From the NCBI GenBank assembly GCA_031002005.1, contig JARYHS010009186.1, positions 186,398,437 through 186,462,436 of the forward strand: 64,000 nt of DNA, read 5' to 3'. Shown here one piece after another: positions 25,011 through 38,397 of the stretch; position 1 is the stretch's first letter; the number at the start of each line of letters is the position of its first letter. Source of the DNA: Vandiemenella viatica (lineage: Eukaryota > Arthropoda > Insecta > Orthoptera > Morabidae). A program made the translations under genes and the position numbers. Under the pieces are notes generated by a model that was given only the letters and a program-made list of their open reading frames with translations, had not been told where the DNA came from and did no database searches.

Positions 25011-26839
25011 ATGAAATTCACGATCAAGGTTTTTCAGAGAGACTGTATAAAGGGAAACTTCCGTCTACGGCAATGTCCTCAGTTCCGAGAAAGAAAAAAG
25101 CTATTTATCATAAAAATTATAGAGATATGTGTTAAATACAATTCGAATCAAAAGTTAAATGCTTTTATGCAATCGATATTATTAAAAACGGAACATATAA
25201 CGCAAAATAAAGACGGTATTTTGAATCTATCTATGAACTATATAATATCCTTAGTGTCTCCGACATAATTCTAAAGTGGAGAGTCTTCAACAATGCCATA
25301 TAAACATGGAATGTTCTTATGATGATATAAAAACCAGTTTAAATTCAGCTGAAGCAAATATTTACCAACGACCAGATGAAACATACTGTTGTACAGTCAC
25401 TTTCACACGTAAGTACACAACGTATCAGAGTTACAAAATCAAATAGCATTGCTGGGAAAGTTTTTATTTTGCTCGTCATAGCTGATACGTGAAACAATTG
25501 CCAACAGTTCAAAATATTAAAAAAAATCTTTGTTCAAACTTTCAAATTTTTTGGATTACAGCGTTAACTATATTTGTAAGAAAAATTAGCATATTGTCCT
25601 ACACATTAGTACCATAAAAAAAGTGTTTTACGAAGACATAATGTTTTAAAAAATCTGATGGGTCAGTTATTAGAACACTATCTGCTTTTCGATACCAAAC
25701 TACAGTTCTCAGAACTGCGAAATAATTGATAGAAAAACTTTAACACCAGATAAGCTGTTTCATTTTTATTATTATTATTAATATTGTATTTTTTCCGTCA
25801 GATTTTACAATTTTTGTAGTAAGATTTTACAATTTTTGTCCTTAAGCCTTGGATAGCTTTGAGTTTTGGCATTATGAGACGAGACTAACAATAAGACCTG
25901 GTTATTTTTTTTTTTTGCATCCAATCTGACATGATATCCGTGCTGCTTTTCGAACTAATCACAAAGAAACAACCATATTCACAATTGATTGCATGAATTG
26001 GCCGCTCTTACTGATAAAAGTGAACGACAGCAATGAACAAGAAACACACGGAAATAGCATTCTACATGTCTGACGCAGACTGGGCATTCAGGATTTCCAT
26101 TCTGAGTCATGAGTTTTATTCAACTCAGCACGTCACAAACGTTATTGCATAAAGCATTCCTAAATTCCCTCTTTACTAAAACGATTTCATTTTAACTTAA
26201 GTTTTAACAAAATAACATACCAGTGAACTTCGCAAGGTGCGAATACTGTGTTTGATGACATGCGGTTTCCAATAACTTAGGCAGCGAACATTACCCAGAA
26301 ATAAGTGAAAAATTATCGTGACCGCTCATGGTTGAAAAGAGGGTTGATGTAAGTAGAAAGCATTCTGACAGAAAACATTCCTTTAGAATGGATAGAGAAA
26401 CATAATTTAAGAATTATGATCACTAAATGTTAAGATCATAGGAATGTGGAATTTTAGATAGAAGACAAAATTTCTGCAACTACTTCAGAATGCCTTTCAA
26501 GATAAATGAAAGTAAAATGTTTTAGTTATAAATTTTATGGGAACTAAGTACGAAAAACTGTAATAATACAATATTCCTCGGGTTGTAAGTCCAGCGGAAA
26601 GTGATCAGAAGAGGTGACGGGAAGAACCGTGTTGGAAAAATAATTTAGCAGTGAAAGTGCCGGAGCAGGCTGAGGCTGAGAGCGCAGCCTGTGGAGGGCG
26701 CCTGAGTGGCCGTAGTTCTTTCTTCGCACGCAGGCTGGACTGGGCGCCCTCTCGACGACAACCTCAAGAGCTCTGCCTCCTACCAGACCACACTCGCCAC
26801 ACCCACAAAATACAGTACAGGTGCTCATTATAAACACGA
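25011..26839. other. Non-coding stretch with a GC-rich patch
   Basis: No gene recognised. A GC-rich patch at about 26650-26800 gives open frames on both strands (97 codons minus, 60 and 103 codons plus). None shows a domain and they contradict each other, so I call none. Confidence 0.35.
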
Positions 26840-27440
26840 TGTCAATAATCCGAACAACCTCCTTAATTTTACGAATTGTGCACTATTTTGCAGAAGCATC
26901 AACTTTGTTTCTATTTACAGATTTATAGTACAGTACAACTTTGAACATGTTTTGTTCGGAAATTCCTCTGACATAGAGCTAGGTACAATGAATTTTACAC
27001 CTTGCATTTTTTATTGAATTATAGTCGCAATATCCTCGCGACCAACCAGACACTGGCTTCGGTGCTGAATGTGTTTTCTTTCAATGTGCCGGTAGTTTTG
27101 AGTTTCTGTAGCACGCCGTGTTCGTCCTGCGCCTTTGTTATTGATTTGCTGTATTGGTGAGTTCTGTTGACTTTAGTATCTTGTATCAACACTATACACA
27201 TATAATAGCATTAAGTTCATCTTACAAAAGAAAGCATAAGTGTTTCCAACATGAAGTAGAAGAAAATAAGAGACTCCTTTTGCTTGGGATATGTAAAATT
27301 ATAATGTACCTAATGTAATTTTCAAGACAAAATAAAAACTATATAAACCGAAACTATACAAATAGAAAATCCGAACAAATCGATAATCCGAACCACCCTC
27401 GATCACAATTAGTTCGCATTATCGACGCTTTATTGTATAC
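26840..27440. mobile_element. Possible pogo/Tigger-like DNA transposon relic
   Basis: Sequence near 26846 (AATAATCCGAACAACC) and near 27376-27400 (AATCCGAAC... CGATAATCCGAACCACCC) resembles the subterminal ATAATCCGAAC words of pogo/Tigger elements. The right end continues to GCATTATCGACGC near 27425. The interior has a short minus-strand open frame (27019-27201) that I cannot align convincingly to a transposase. Boundaries and class are uncertain. Confidence 0.3.
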
Positions 27441-30400
27441 TGACTATTATGTTAATCAATATACTTATTTTCATGTGGGTTTCACAACTACGATAGAGCG
27501 TAGGTTACCAACCTTTTACGGCTCTACTGCTTGTGACAATATCACACTCCACTAATAATTTTTATGCTTTTCCCCTTTTCGTTTAAGCCGTCTATGGACT
27601 ACGGCTACGCCACTAAATTTCCTCTTCTGAGTTTTGTAACGGAATGACATAAATGGGTCATTCCGTGCATTTTTATATTTAACATATAAGAAGAATGTCC
27701 AAAAGGAATAAATATGAGAATGTCTCGCCAGCCAGCATCCATGGGACCATCCAAAGTCAGGAAGCAATCACGTAGACGTGCCACACCGCCGACAGACAGG
27801 CTACCGGACAATGGCAGCTACCCTACCTAACGGAACTGATCAGGCATACAATCCCTTAGCTCCGGGAAAATACCATATCAAGGTGAATGGACGTTCGATG
27901 ACCTCTTGTCCTCAAGCGGACGTTTCTGGAGGTCATATTTGGCGAATATGTCCGAGTCCGTCCAAATTCGCACGGGTCTCTAAAAGACAATGCTGGCCAA
28001 TCGTCATAGCTTACGGGAGAGGAGCCTAATAGCGGAGCCAATCAACGGCGAATTATCCTCTGCATTTTCTAATTTCCATGAATTTCTCTCTTTGTTAAAG
28101 ATGCCCGTGGAAGAGGCGTGGCTACCACGAGCGAAGAAGAGTAACTTGGACTGCGGACGCGAGGGAGGTACTTGACGTCCACTTAGCATCTGACCCCGAG
28201 GGTGGAGTTACTGGAACCAAATCTTCCAAGGTTGAAGATTGTTATGCCTTGGCATCGAATTCGTCATTTGAAACGAACGTACTGTGGCAGTGAGGTCGCT
28301 TGGCAATAAGTCAGTACGTTGCTTGAAGGACATACTGCCATGTCCGCTATAGCTGATGTGCTATAAAATTTTCGCCGGCGAGGGACGACCGTCGCCATCA
28401 CGGTAATAATTCTACAAACACTGCAGTGTGGTACTTACATGCAGTCATTGGGTGCAACCCTGTAACGACCTTTCAAAGTAAACTTTGAATGAGTGGGAGT
28501 TCTCACCTCCGGCAAGTATTGAGCTAATTGAGACAGATTTCAGGAACTTTCCTGTAGCCACTCTTCGTGGATAATTTAAATTATCCTGGCGTCCATCATT
28601 TCAAATCTAACGAAGTTCATGTTAGTATTGTATTTGACTTTTTAAATTAATTTCCGATTGTTATTAAGGGAACTCATTCAAACCAAGTGTGAAGCTTTCG
28701 TTGTCCGAAATGAATTAATGATATTGAATTTGTTGTATGATCTCTTAGTAATGTGGTAGTGCTTAAATGTTGTTTGATTATTAATATTGGAATTTGTATC
28801 GCGAGGCTTTGCATGATCAAGGATTTGAGAGTCCATGTGTTAATGTTAAAAATTAAGAAGCCTCAGCCTGTACACCAGTACGAGAAACTAATAAATTAGC
28901 AGCATAGGTTTTTTTTTGAATGATAAAAAGAGAAGTAAGAAAGTTTTCACCCTTTCCTCCCACCCAACCAAGCACCTGCTACAGTTTTCTTCCTCCCTAG
29001 TATCCTTTATTCTCTGGATAATTCTTACTTTTTCTTCTTCTGTGGATACCTTCCTTTTCTCGGTTGATGTTTCTTTGGATGCTTCCTTACTTCGCAATTT
29101 TTCCCCTGATTACTTCTCTGTCTTCGAAGTCTTCATTTATATATTATTATTATTACTAATCTTAAATAATTCTAATTGTAATCATTCTAATTTGTATTGA
29201 TGTATGTAAATTAATCTGGGTATAGTAGGATTTCCATTAGTACATATAGTTTTTGGGGTAGCGTAAGTTTAATATGGTTAGCTAGTATTAAAGATCTTTG
29301 CCGGTAGCGCGGACTACAGTCGCGCATCTCCATTGTAGCTAAACATGTATGAGAGACACAATGTCTGTGATATGGAAAGTTTAATTATGTACATGTATCT
29401 ATCGCAAGTAGTGCTATAAATAATGCTTAAATGTTGATCGTGGTAACAAATACAGTGAAAAATAATTCGAATGGTGTTTCTTTTGGAACATGATTTTCAT
29501 TAACTTGATCGTAATTAACAGAATTTTTTAATTACATGCTAAATGATCAGCAGCTGGAATGTGTTCGGGATGAGATGGACCTTTTCATCCATAACACGCT
29601 GTATTTCGTGTAAAAGTTGTTAAATCATCTAATTCTTCGGGAGCTGACCTGGTGACTGTTGTCAGCTAATTATCCACTCTAATTAAGAAAAGCTCCTACG
29701 CTCCCTTTTCGGAAAAAATTACCTCCCCCTTTTCATAAAGAAACACACCGACTACCCTTCCTGTAATAAATAGTGTAGTCCACAGTTTTCCAATTTTTTT
29801 CCCTATTAGGTGAAGTGTACAACATCATATATAGAAAACAAGAACAAGTTTCTAAAATTACTTTATTGAAAGATATTATCAATATTGGTGTATTTTTTAG
29901 TTTGATTAATAAATATATATTATAAAAATATTGATTAAAGGGCTACTCTCGATGGAACGATACTAATTTTTCTATATTTGGTGCCTTCTTCATTATCTGC
30001 AATATTAAATCATCGTATTCTATTTTTTTTTTAGAAAATAAATTGCTGAATACTCCAAATCCTCTGTTGATCATAGTAATGGAACTAAAAACTTCGTTGA
30101 TGCACCCTTTAAAGCCGAATATAATACTGGAAAGCAGGCAGCGGTGGTTGGTCCTGCCCCCATGCGAACCACTGCGGTGAAGAGTGCAATTAGTGATGAT
30201 TACGAATAAATATTTCTTTCCACTATAAGATTTTGGGTTTAATGCATAAAATAAGTTGTTGCACGTGAACAGCAAACAAATAGTAAGTGCAATGTATTGT
30301 GAGACGTAAAACCTTACATAACGAGCAAAAATCTGAGATTTTAAATTTAAGAATTCATATCTTATAGTTTACAGCTAGTGATCTTCATAGGTTACAAAAT

Positions 30401-31190
30401 AACGAACAACAGTCGCAATGCACACACTTGAAAAACTGAGAAAAAAATGAATTATTAAGTGGGGGAGTTACTTCTAGAAAGTAATACCCACCACTGAAAT
30501 AATATTATCATACACTTTCAGTGATTCATAAGTAAAAGTCTAAGTAAGAGAAAGCATGATGGTTAAATATGGAAGAAAGGAAACGGTAACACTAAAAGTC
30601 TGCAGCAACTACTTCAGTATTGTGGCGTCTGCCATATTCATAAAATAGAAAATGTATACTGTCGTAGCTTTCGCCAATCGATTACGAAAAACCACCTAAA
30701 AGTAAAGTCGGGGAGATATATACGTCGGAGGTGGAATTTCAAGTCAACTTCCCATGTCACCTGTGGCAGCGCTTTAATATTACAAGTCAAACTTTTTCAA
30801 TACTTACAGGGACCACTTTGTCGAAAACGAGCGTAACGTCACAGGATTCTTAAATAATATATGAAATCTTCAAAATTATAGATATTTTAGGAGAATCTCT
30901 GGAACAATTAAACACGCCTTTTTATTACATTTTATGTCTCTGGATTTTTTTGCAGACTTTTCCAGAAACAGGTTAGATTTAGAATATAAACACTAAACTT
31001 GTTATTTATGAGAAAGTGAAGGATCCAGAACCAGAAAAATGTGAAATTCGAACAGAATGCTATACTATGAAACAGTTGACTGTGAAACTGGTGGATAATT
31101 TAGGTCAGTTCTCTTCGAACATACGTCAATAATTCCTCCACCACAAACAAAACAAAACGGAATGTTTCATCAAGCATCAGCACTAGGCAC
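27441..31190. other. Long non-coding stretch
   Basis: No gene recognised. Balanced-composition patches occur at 27770-28200 and 28240-28400 (CpG-containing, open short frames on both strands, no domain), and another at 29540-29720. A pyrimidine-rich patch on the plus strand at 28940-29120 gives a Lys/Glu-rich minus-strand frame of 69 codons, which I read as low-complexity sequence. Confidence 0.4.
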
Positions 31191-31194
31191 GTGA

Positions 31195-31440
31195 ATAAAC
31201 AGTTCAGTGGTTTTACCTCTGTGCGGAGTTATTAACAACGAATGGATGAATTCTGCATCGAACAGTGGCTGGCGCACATCTATAATTCAGCAGACTAGGT
31301 TTCGGAAGCCACCAGCGTCCCAATTTAGTGCACATTATCGAAGCAATATCAATTCCCTCGCAAACCAGCCAATTAGATTACGACGAGCGCTGTTAAAGCT
31401 TTGTTATACAGCGCCAACATGAACAGGGGAAATGTCTGCT
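31195..31440. promoter_or_regulatory. Island with homeodomain-type sites
   Basis: A GC-balanced island with 'CCAATTAGATTACGACG' near 31370 and other TAAT/ATTA words. The 71-codon plus-strand frame has no domain. A conserved regulatory element is possible and is only an inference from composition. Confidence 0.2.
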
Positions 31441-32514
31441 TACTAGTCGGTATGAGTAAAAATTACAGCATTTAAAAATACTTCTGACAATTACAGACTA
31501 ATATAACCCGAATATTTAATGAAACCAATAATGTTACTTTGAGATTTAGAGCAAAGAATTTTCTTCGGTTCGCAGATAATCTGGAGATTTCGAAACAATG
31601 ACATCATTTAAAATCGAAATAAATCCTGTATTCACATTTGATTAGAATCACATACATATTTATTCCACTGTTTCATCAGGCGTTTCCATAATTAAAAATT
31701 AATCGGGCAATAAACTTCGACATATAATCTCCTGTTCACGGAATTTTATCTTTGGAGATCAATTCCCTGTACCAACAAATAAGCCGAGGATGCCTATCAG
31801 TCGTCCATTGACAGCAGATGATAATCTTTCAATTAACAAATTAGTGTGAGATTGTTTACACAATCCATATTGTACAATGTTTTAATTTTTTAAAGATTAG
31901 GTGTTGTAAGGGCAATCAGTAATACATATTTCACCTACAATTTCAGTTCATATTCACTTATCTTTTGCATTTTTTGTGACATAAAGCTCAGAAGTTGATA
32001 CTAAACTAACCAGTAGTTATGGAATGAACGAAAATTATTTGAATTGGCTAATGCATAGTTTCCTTTTCTGGTCTTTTCCGAGCTGTTTGGTTGATGGTAA
32101 TAGAGAGAGGGCCATCAATTGTTTTGGTAGCTATAAATTGTAGAAGTAGTGCCGAACGATACTTTGTGTTGCTACAATATACATATTCAGGATCCACTGA
32201 TGCTAAATCATCAGGCACTACAGATGGACGTAACTACCAAGAACTTTATATTGTTCGGTAGATCCATACAACTTAATCAAAGAGACTGACTGCTAATAGC
32301 TTGCGGAGAAACAGTATTGTCTTCTAGCAGCCAGTACAGTCGAAATTACAATAAAAAGATAAATAATGTGATGCGGACAAAAAATACATTTCTTTCGCAT
32401 TTACGTGATTAATGTCCGTCTAAGAGCCAAAATCAGCTTCGAAATTTATTCTACAGTGCAGTAAAGTTACAAATTTAATCGTATCCTAATAGGCCTGAAT
32501 GTTACGGTCAGTCA
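31441..32514. other. Non-coding stretch, nothing recognised
   Basis: AT-rich, with no open frame or repeat I recognise. Confidence 0.5.
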
Positions 32515-32765
32515 ATTTGGAGGATGCTCGACTACTGGTCATCCCGGTTTAGCACTTTTATGGACCTCGAAACGGACTTTCACCTCTGGCAAAGCTTTGC
32601 TTTGCTAATGTTAAGTACGCTAGAATTCCCGTAATTCAGATACCACGTTAAACAGTAGGTCCCTTCCATCTGGTAGGATTGATAGGTTAGGTTGCGAGCT
32701 AAGGCAGTGGAGCACTGAGCAGCCGATAAAATACTTTGTCACCAGGTCGCTATGAGAACACTAAA
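32515..32765 (+). repeat. SINE-2 copy, head decayed
   Basis: The tRNA-like head is poor (a weak CCCGGTTTAGCAC in place of a B-box near 32546), but the body matches SINE-2. It has 'CTTTCACCTCTGGCAAAGC' at about 32580, 'CCACGTTAAACAGTAGG' near 32643, 'GGTTAGGTTGCG' near 32684 and 'GTCGCTATGAGAACAC' near 32745. Confidence 0.65.
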
Positions 32766-35068
32766 TTATTTCTGTCAATCGCCAGTGTCAATCCAAATTG
32801 TTCATTCACTCGTTTTACGTTTTTTATATATACAATATAAGCCGTATGTTGCAAGAGACGGTCAAGATCATTCTGAAAGATTATTAGCATTGAGTAGGGG
32901 GAACGAAAACCGTTAAAGAGTTTAAACGTGACATGCCGACATTTTTACACACTCGTACGTTGTCGTCTTCATTTTACTTTTCGCTGCCTTCACCTTCAAT
33001 CTCTTCAGAGTTCATGAAATTTCTTAGAAGATGTAGCGAAAGGATTGATGCTTAAAGACCTACTGAATTCGAAGGCCTTAATCTTCTACGCGTCTGATGT
33101 AGTCCAGTCTAAATACTGTATGAGAGACGATATGCTAGCTTAACTTTATCCTAACTGGCTGCAAAATAACTACAATAGTCAGAATAATACTGAAACTACT
33201 GTTTATTACACTCATTGATAATACACTTGCGCACTGGGGATTCCTTACACCGACTGAGTATCAAACTTAATTCACAAAAAATGTAAAATCTTTGTGACAA
33301 AAATCAATAACAAGATATTTTAATAGAGTTAATATAATACGTGTTACGAAATTATCTTTCGAATAGTGTAAATAAGGTTTTAAAAAACCAATTTAAAAAG
33401 TGGTTGGGGGTACTAGAAAATATTCGACATACATTTCATGAATTTCTCACAAATATTTTTTTTTTTTTTTTTAGAAAAAATTATGTGCTGATGTATGAAA
33501 TGTTAAAATCACTCATTTAGGTACCATAAATTCCAGAAAGATCGATACAGTATTCATGTAAAGTTTAATAGGGTACATTTCACTGTAAATTTTGAAAGAA
33601 ATTTTGTAAATAAAGAGCGTAATGGTATGTTGGTACGTTTTTTATCCATATTTCGGCAAAAAAGCTTTCACAAATCATGGAATTAAAAGACGTATCCAAA
33701 TATTTAGTTACTTTTCAGGTTGTCAGCTTTGATTTGTGACTCATGAAGATTGTCAAAGGGAATAATTTCTTCGTCTCTGCACGAAATTAATATAATTATT
33801 TAAACCCACATAATTTTTTGAAATTTTATGTTATGGTCGTTTTAAGATCAATAAGATCTAAAGCAGTAGGCAGTTACAAATTTCTAAATTAAAGAATTCA
33901 GAAATAATATGGATATCCGAATGACATTAAAATAAAATTAAATGAGGATATCATGGACCGATGTATAGACAGACAAACCAACAAGTAAGATAATCCATTG
34001 GATTTAAACACATTGTTTTTGCTTTTACTTACATTCCATTCGTTACTGAGATCGATACCCGCAGGTATTGTTTACATTATCCCCCCCCCCCTCCTTTCCA
34101 CCCGCCATCGATTAGGTGGCCTTGACCAGCCATCCTGCGATCGATGAATGTCGTCGCGCTTAATGCTGTCGTAATCACCGTAGGTGATAGAAAAAGATGA
34201 TCGCCATTCGGTAACTTTATTTTAGTTGGTGCTTTCTGCTTTTATCTTAATCGTTCGTTCTCATGAAAAAAGGTAATTTTTTTTAGAAAAATGGAAAGTT
34301 CAGCAATGTACACTAGTGATTTTGACCTATCGTTGTTTAAATGCACATCACGTGATGCAATAAACTAAAATGATGCAATGAGTCTACGAAAAATATGATA
34401 ATGAAGCCTATAATCGCTCAACAATTAAAAGATATAGATATAATTTCCGAACATCCTTTAACATCTATACAATGACATAAATGGTTTTAAAAAAAATTCA
34501 ACTATTCTGAATTTCCTCTTGTTTGAATACCATATGACTGAAATTGTTTTTTAGTGGTAACGTTACACGAATAAATATCTTACTTTTCAATCGACAAAAA
34601 CGACGTAAATTATTTTGGCTAGTGGTATCTGATTCCGTTTGCACCAAAGTAATCTAAAAAATGGTGCAGCTTGATATCCTTTTTTGTACGCAGATGTAAT
34701 GTCAATTATCAAAACTGAAATTTATATTTCAGGTTCTGTTTCCGAGTAATTAATTATCAGCTGCATATATTTAACATCGTGTCGTTTAACTTCGTTTACA
34801 TACAATTGTTTTTCCAGCATTTTACAATCTGTTTACATAATAAGGCTACAGAATGACCAAAAAATCAATGCTGTGAATTAGAGAGGAAAAATAATTTCGG
34901 TGGTTGCGGGCATTATATTTACTTTACTTTATACCAATAAAATATTATATTTTTTATTATTTCTAAATATCACCACTAATTACAGCATCATTTTTATAAA
35001 AGATCTTTCATGCTTTCGCAACCACCTTTCTTTTACAAATATCTTCACGAGATATTTCCAATGCTTCG
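32766..35068. other. Non-coding stretch with homopolymer runs
   Basis: A T-run of about 18 lies at 33456-33473 and a C-run of about 12 at 34081-34092. No gene or element recognised. Sequence beside the C-run (34100-34190) is GC-richer and CpG-containing. Confidence 0.45.
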
Positions 35069-35165
35069 TCTTCTTCCCGACGTTTCGACCATGCCTTATG
35101 TCGTCTTCAGGTGGCTAGTCTCCTGAAGACTTTAGGCTTGGTCGAAACGTCGAGAAGAAGGTGTA
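35069..35165. repeat. Fold-back repeat with CGAAACGTCG ends
   Basis: The left arm (TTCTTCCCGACGTTTCGACC... CTTCAGG, about 35071-35112) and right arm (CCTGAAG... GGTCGAAACGTCGAGAAGAA, about 35122-35158) are imperfect inverted copies separated by about 10 bases. Each arm holds CTGAAGA, a short GAC/GTC stem, then CGAAACGTCG. That order recurs in other parts of the window, at 57.75 and 58.81 kb. Confidence 0.65.
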
Positions 35166-35969
35166 TTTATGACGCAGCTATAATCTCGTGGAGATATTTA
35201 TAACAGCATTATGTTTTGTTGAGTAATTTGTAAGGTACGTCTATTTTTATATAATCTTCAGGAGTCTGGCTGCGACTTCGTTCACATTGCCTCGTCTTTT
35301 CTTGAACCAGTGAAACTAATGATAAGTAAAATAGTAAATACAATATATTTTTCATCTGCTAGCAATCTGTCTATACACTGTTAATATATACTTAGTTACA
35401 TACTTCAGACTCACATTAAGAAAATTCAGACTCAACTAAACTGTACCGAAATATGAACTACAGGTAGTGCTAACTATTGGTCAACCAGTAAAATTTAGTA
35501 TGATCTTTGGTGAACGTTTAACAACGGATGTCAGAAGTAACGACTAAGGTATGTTAAGATCAACGCGATATATTTTTCACTTCCTGATTTTGACGACACG
35601 GTTATCTGCGAAAAATATATCTCCACTTTTACGTAATTATTACTTAAACGATGTTTACGGTAGTTGTGTATGAAGTTTATCATTCAGCATCTGTATGAAG
35701 ACACGTGAATTCATTGCAGTGGTTAAATCGGTGAAAAACCTGCTAACTTTTATATCAGTTTTTTTACTAATATTTTAGCGCGTTACGACAGTGAAATTTT
35801 CAAATTTGTTTTGCAAACGTCGGCTAAATGTATTAATAGTCCCTGTGTAGATGGTCGAAAACATATACCCAGTCTTAGGAAAAGTAAAACCAAACATCAT
35901 ATACACCCTGTCGTAATGATAAAGACGTCAAGAAATAAGGTATGGGACAGCTGGGGCCACTACCTGAGT

Positions 35970-36100
35970 GGTAGGGTGGTTCAGTATGTTAAGGTGCGTG
36001 AGTAGAGCGAAAGGTTTCGTGTTCAAATCCCGATCCCGGTTGAATCTTTTACGAGACTTAAAAGCGACCTTCACCTCTGACAAAGCTTTGATTTGTTGGT
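35970..36100 (+). repeat. SINE-2 copy, 5' part
   Basis: The tRNA-like head has GTGGTTCAGTA (A-box-like, 35976-35986) and GTGTTCAAATCCCG (B-box, about 36020-36033). It is followed by 'CCTTCACCTCTGACAAAGC' and a quick loss of similarity. The open frames on both strands across it are shadows. Confidence 0.65.
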
Positions 36101-36184
36101 GTGTTGAAGTAGATTTTATTTGAATATGCCAATATAATTTATCAGCGGTGACTTTCGCTTCCTGCAAGTTTCAAGGAATTCTAA

Positions 36185-36435
36185 CTTCGCCTGAAGGTGC
36201 GTCTGCTCGCCGAGCCGCCGCGTTTGGCAGGTTGCCTGCTGCCGGCGCCCCCTAATGAAGTGTGGCTGACGGACTGGTGGCGCGCTCTGGCGGGGCCAGC
36301 GTCCTCCGCGCCACTAGGCGAAGCGTAATTGCCGCATAATTGGCCTCTACGCCGACACGTGTCCGCTGCAGCGCCGGCGTAATTAGCTGTCCAGCCAACG
36401 AAATTATTCCTCCCTAATTACGCATTCTGTCCTGC
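36185..36435. promoter_or_regulatory. GC-rich island with clustered homeodomain-type sites
   Basis: A sharply GC-rich and CpG-rich stretch interrupted by AT-rich cores: CGTAATTGCC, CATAATTGG (36324-36342), CGTAATTAGC (36378-36387), AAATTATT (36401-36408) and CTAATTACG (36415-36423). Five TAAT-type cores within 100 bases of otherwise GC-rich DNA look like a regulatory module. There is no persuasive coding frame. No gene is linked to it from this window alone. Confidence 0.35.
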
Positions 36436-37163
36436 CAAATGTATGTATACACTGAAACAGTGTGACGTTAGTCCTGTGCCTGTATAATAGACTCAATTCA
36501 GTCTTTCTGTTCAAGTGAATTATTAACAAACGAGGAAAATGAGGAGGAATTATCAGAAATATATATTAATCAAGAGGATGCGACCCGCATTGTAATTAAA
36601 TACTTGATATTCACCGCAGGAAGTTCACTGTCCTCGCCAATCTAGGATGTGGTCACACTGGTCTTATACGTATATATCATCAGTAAGAGATAAAAATGGT
36701 GTCAGAAGTGTCCTTACCTTAGACTCTAGGCAGCGAATCATTTACAAAGAAATGTTGATTGTTTATGCATGTTGTGATTCTGCCATACGAAAAAGAGGGA
36801 GACAAACAAGTGAATAAGAGGCGCTAAATTAATTTCAAGCGCATCAACAACAGTTATTATTCACCAAGGATACGATTAGCTATTTTCACAAAAATGTATT
36901 GTCAACTTACAAAATTAAGGATGAGTTGCCTGGCTGTGAACAGACGGAAAATGTTCAAGGGCAAGCTTCAAAATAAAGTGCTAAATAACAGGATTTTCTG
37001 CTGTTTAAAGAAAGCTCAATATCAAGCAAATGTAATTACAATTTATAAACATACCAACTTGTTATAACTGATATTTTCAAAGGTTAAATATAATTTGAAA
37101 TTTTTAAAAGGAGCCCTCAAACGTGAAAGGACCATAAAATCTTCTGCGTTAACAGATTTATTT

Positions 37164-37215
<52 letters not shown>

Positions 37216-37265
37216 GAAAATACATTTGTGTTATGTGAGCAACACAATTTTTTATATTTTTTTCA
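36436..37265. other. Non-coding stretch with a 47-base T-run
   Basis: The T-run at 37167-37213 is the longest homopolymer in the window. It may be a remnant A-tail of a minus-strand retroelement or an assembly-inflated run. The Lys-rich open frame over it is an artefact of the run. Confidence 0.6.
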
Positions 37266-37455
37266 GGTTTTCAGGCGGGGAGAGAATGCGGTCAAGGAAC
37301 CGAAAATAATTGGGCAATGGATTCTTGAAGGAATCACCTGTAGCGATTTCGGCAAAGCATGAAAAATCGAAATTTTGATGGCCACACGGAGATTGGATCC
37401 AGCGTCCTTCTGAATGTCAGGCCCAAGCGTTACCTCTCTGCCACCAGGCTCTGTA
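37266..37455 (-). repeat. SINE-1 copy, minus strand, diverged
   Basis: Read on the minus strand it starts near 37455 (GCCTGGTGGCAGAGAGG), passes a decayed B-box (GGATCCAATCTCCG) and retains the 'GGTGATTCCTTCAAGAATCC' block and a 'CTCCCCGCCTGAAAACC' 3' end. A short T-run before it on the plus strand (37246-37262) fits its A-tail. Confidence 0.65.
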
Positions 37456-38397
37456 GTGTAGCTGCTCTCTGCCGCTTAATGTAAAGAGGAAAGTTCTAAC
37501 CTTAAGTCTTCCATTTCCACTCAAATCTTTTTCTTTTTTTAAAAAAAATAAAAGTTTTAATAGCTGATAAATTAACCTGAAACTTCGAGAAGAAGTGTAG
37601 CAATCATCAGATAATTTCTTTCTTTCTTACAGTTGCAGATAAGATGACAGCGAAAATTAGGAAAAAAGATTTCTGATTTCGATTAAATTTAATATTTGGC
37701 AGTTCAATTAAAATTTCTCGATGTGATCAGAATTTTCTTCAGGAATGTACTAAGTTTTCAAACAAGCAAAAATTTAGTTTAGCGTTTCGGAAGACGAGAT
37801 AAGTTGAATGTGATGAGGTATGTTACAGACAGTGTTGGAAAAAAATTGTGGTTGAAAGTCCCACAAAGAGATCTGTTTTAGTTGCAGATCCTTATATTAC
37901 TCGCACTGCAAATTGATTTCGTAATTTTCTACCTAGCTATTTTTTTTTCATATCACATGAATAATTCAAAGAAAGAGTACTGATTGCAAACCAAGTTATG
38001 CTGCTCAAAGCTGCGTACAGCTTAAGAGAACAATTTCTCGAAAGTAGATCAGTCGTAGACTACCAATTTGTTCGATATTTTAGGAGCTCGGCATTGATAC
38101 AGGCGCGTTTCCCACTTTAAGCATTTCGAAAAATATGCTTTTTTTTATAGTGGCGTAATAACTGAGGATAACTGATGCTTATATGAAACACATCTATAAT
38201 ACGCCACTTATAAATATTCGATTATATAGTTTTCACAAGGGCGCAGTTGACATCAACTGAACACTTAAAGTTTTACGTACTTATGCCGAAAGTTGAAAAT
38301 CAATGTGAATATCAAAATTAAAAAATTAAATTCCAATTTTGTTGTTCTTGATTTTTATGATCAAAGATGTTAATGAAATACGCCCTCAGGTAATATC
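37456..38397. other. Non-coding stretch, nothing recognised
   Basis: AT-rich, no gene or repeat recognised. Confidence 0.5.

Noticed and set aside
26544..26837. 97-codon minus-strand frame with opposing plus-strand frames
   Set aside because: The openness follows from local GC content; no domain, and both strands compete.
28888..29097. Lys/Glu-rich minus-strand frame
   Set aside because: Low-complexity product of a pyrimidine-rich plus strand; no family resemblance.
37043..37225. 60-codon Lys-rich minus-strand frame
   Set aside because: It is the translation of a 47-base T-run.
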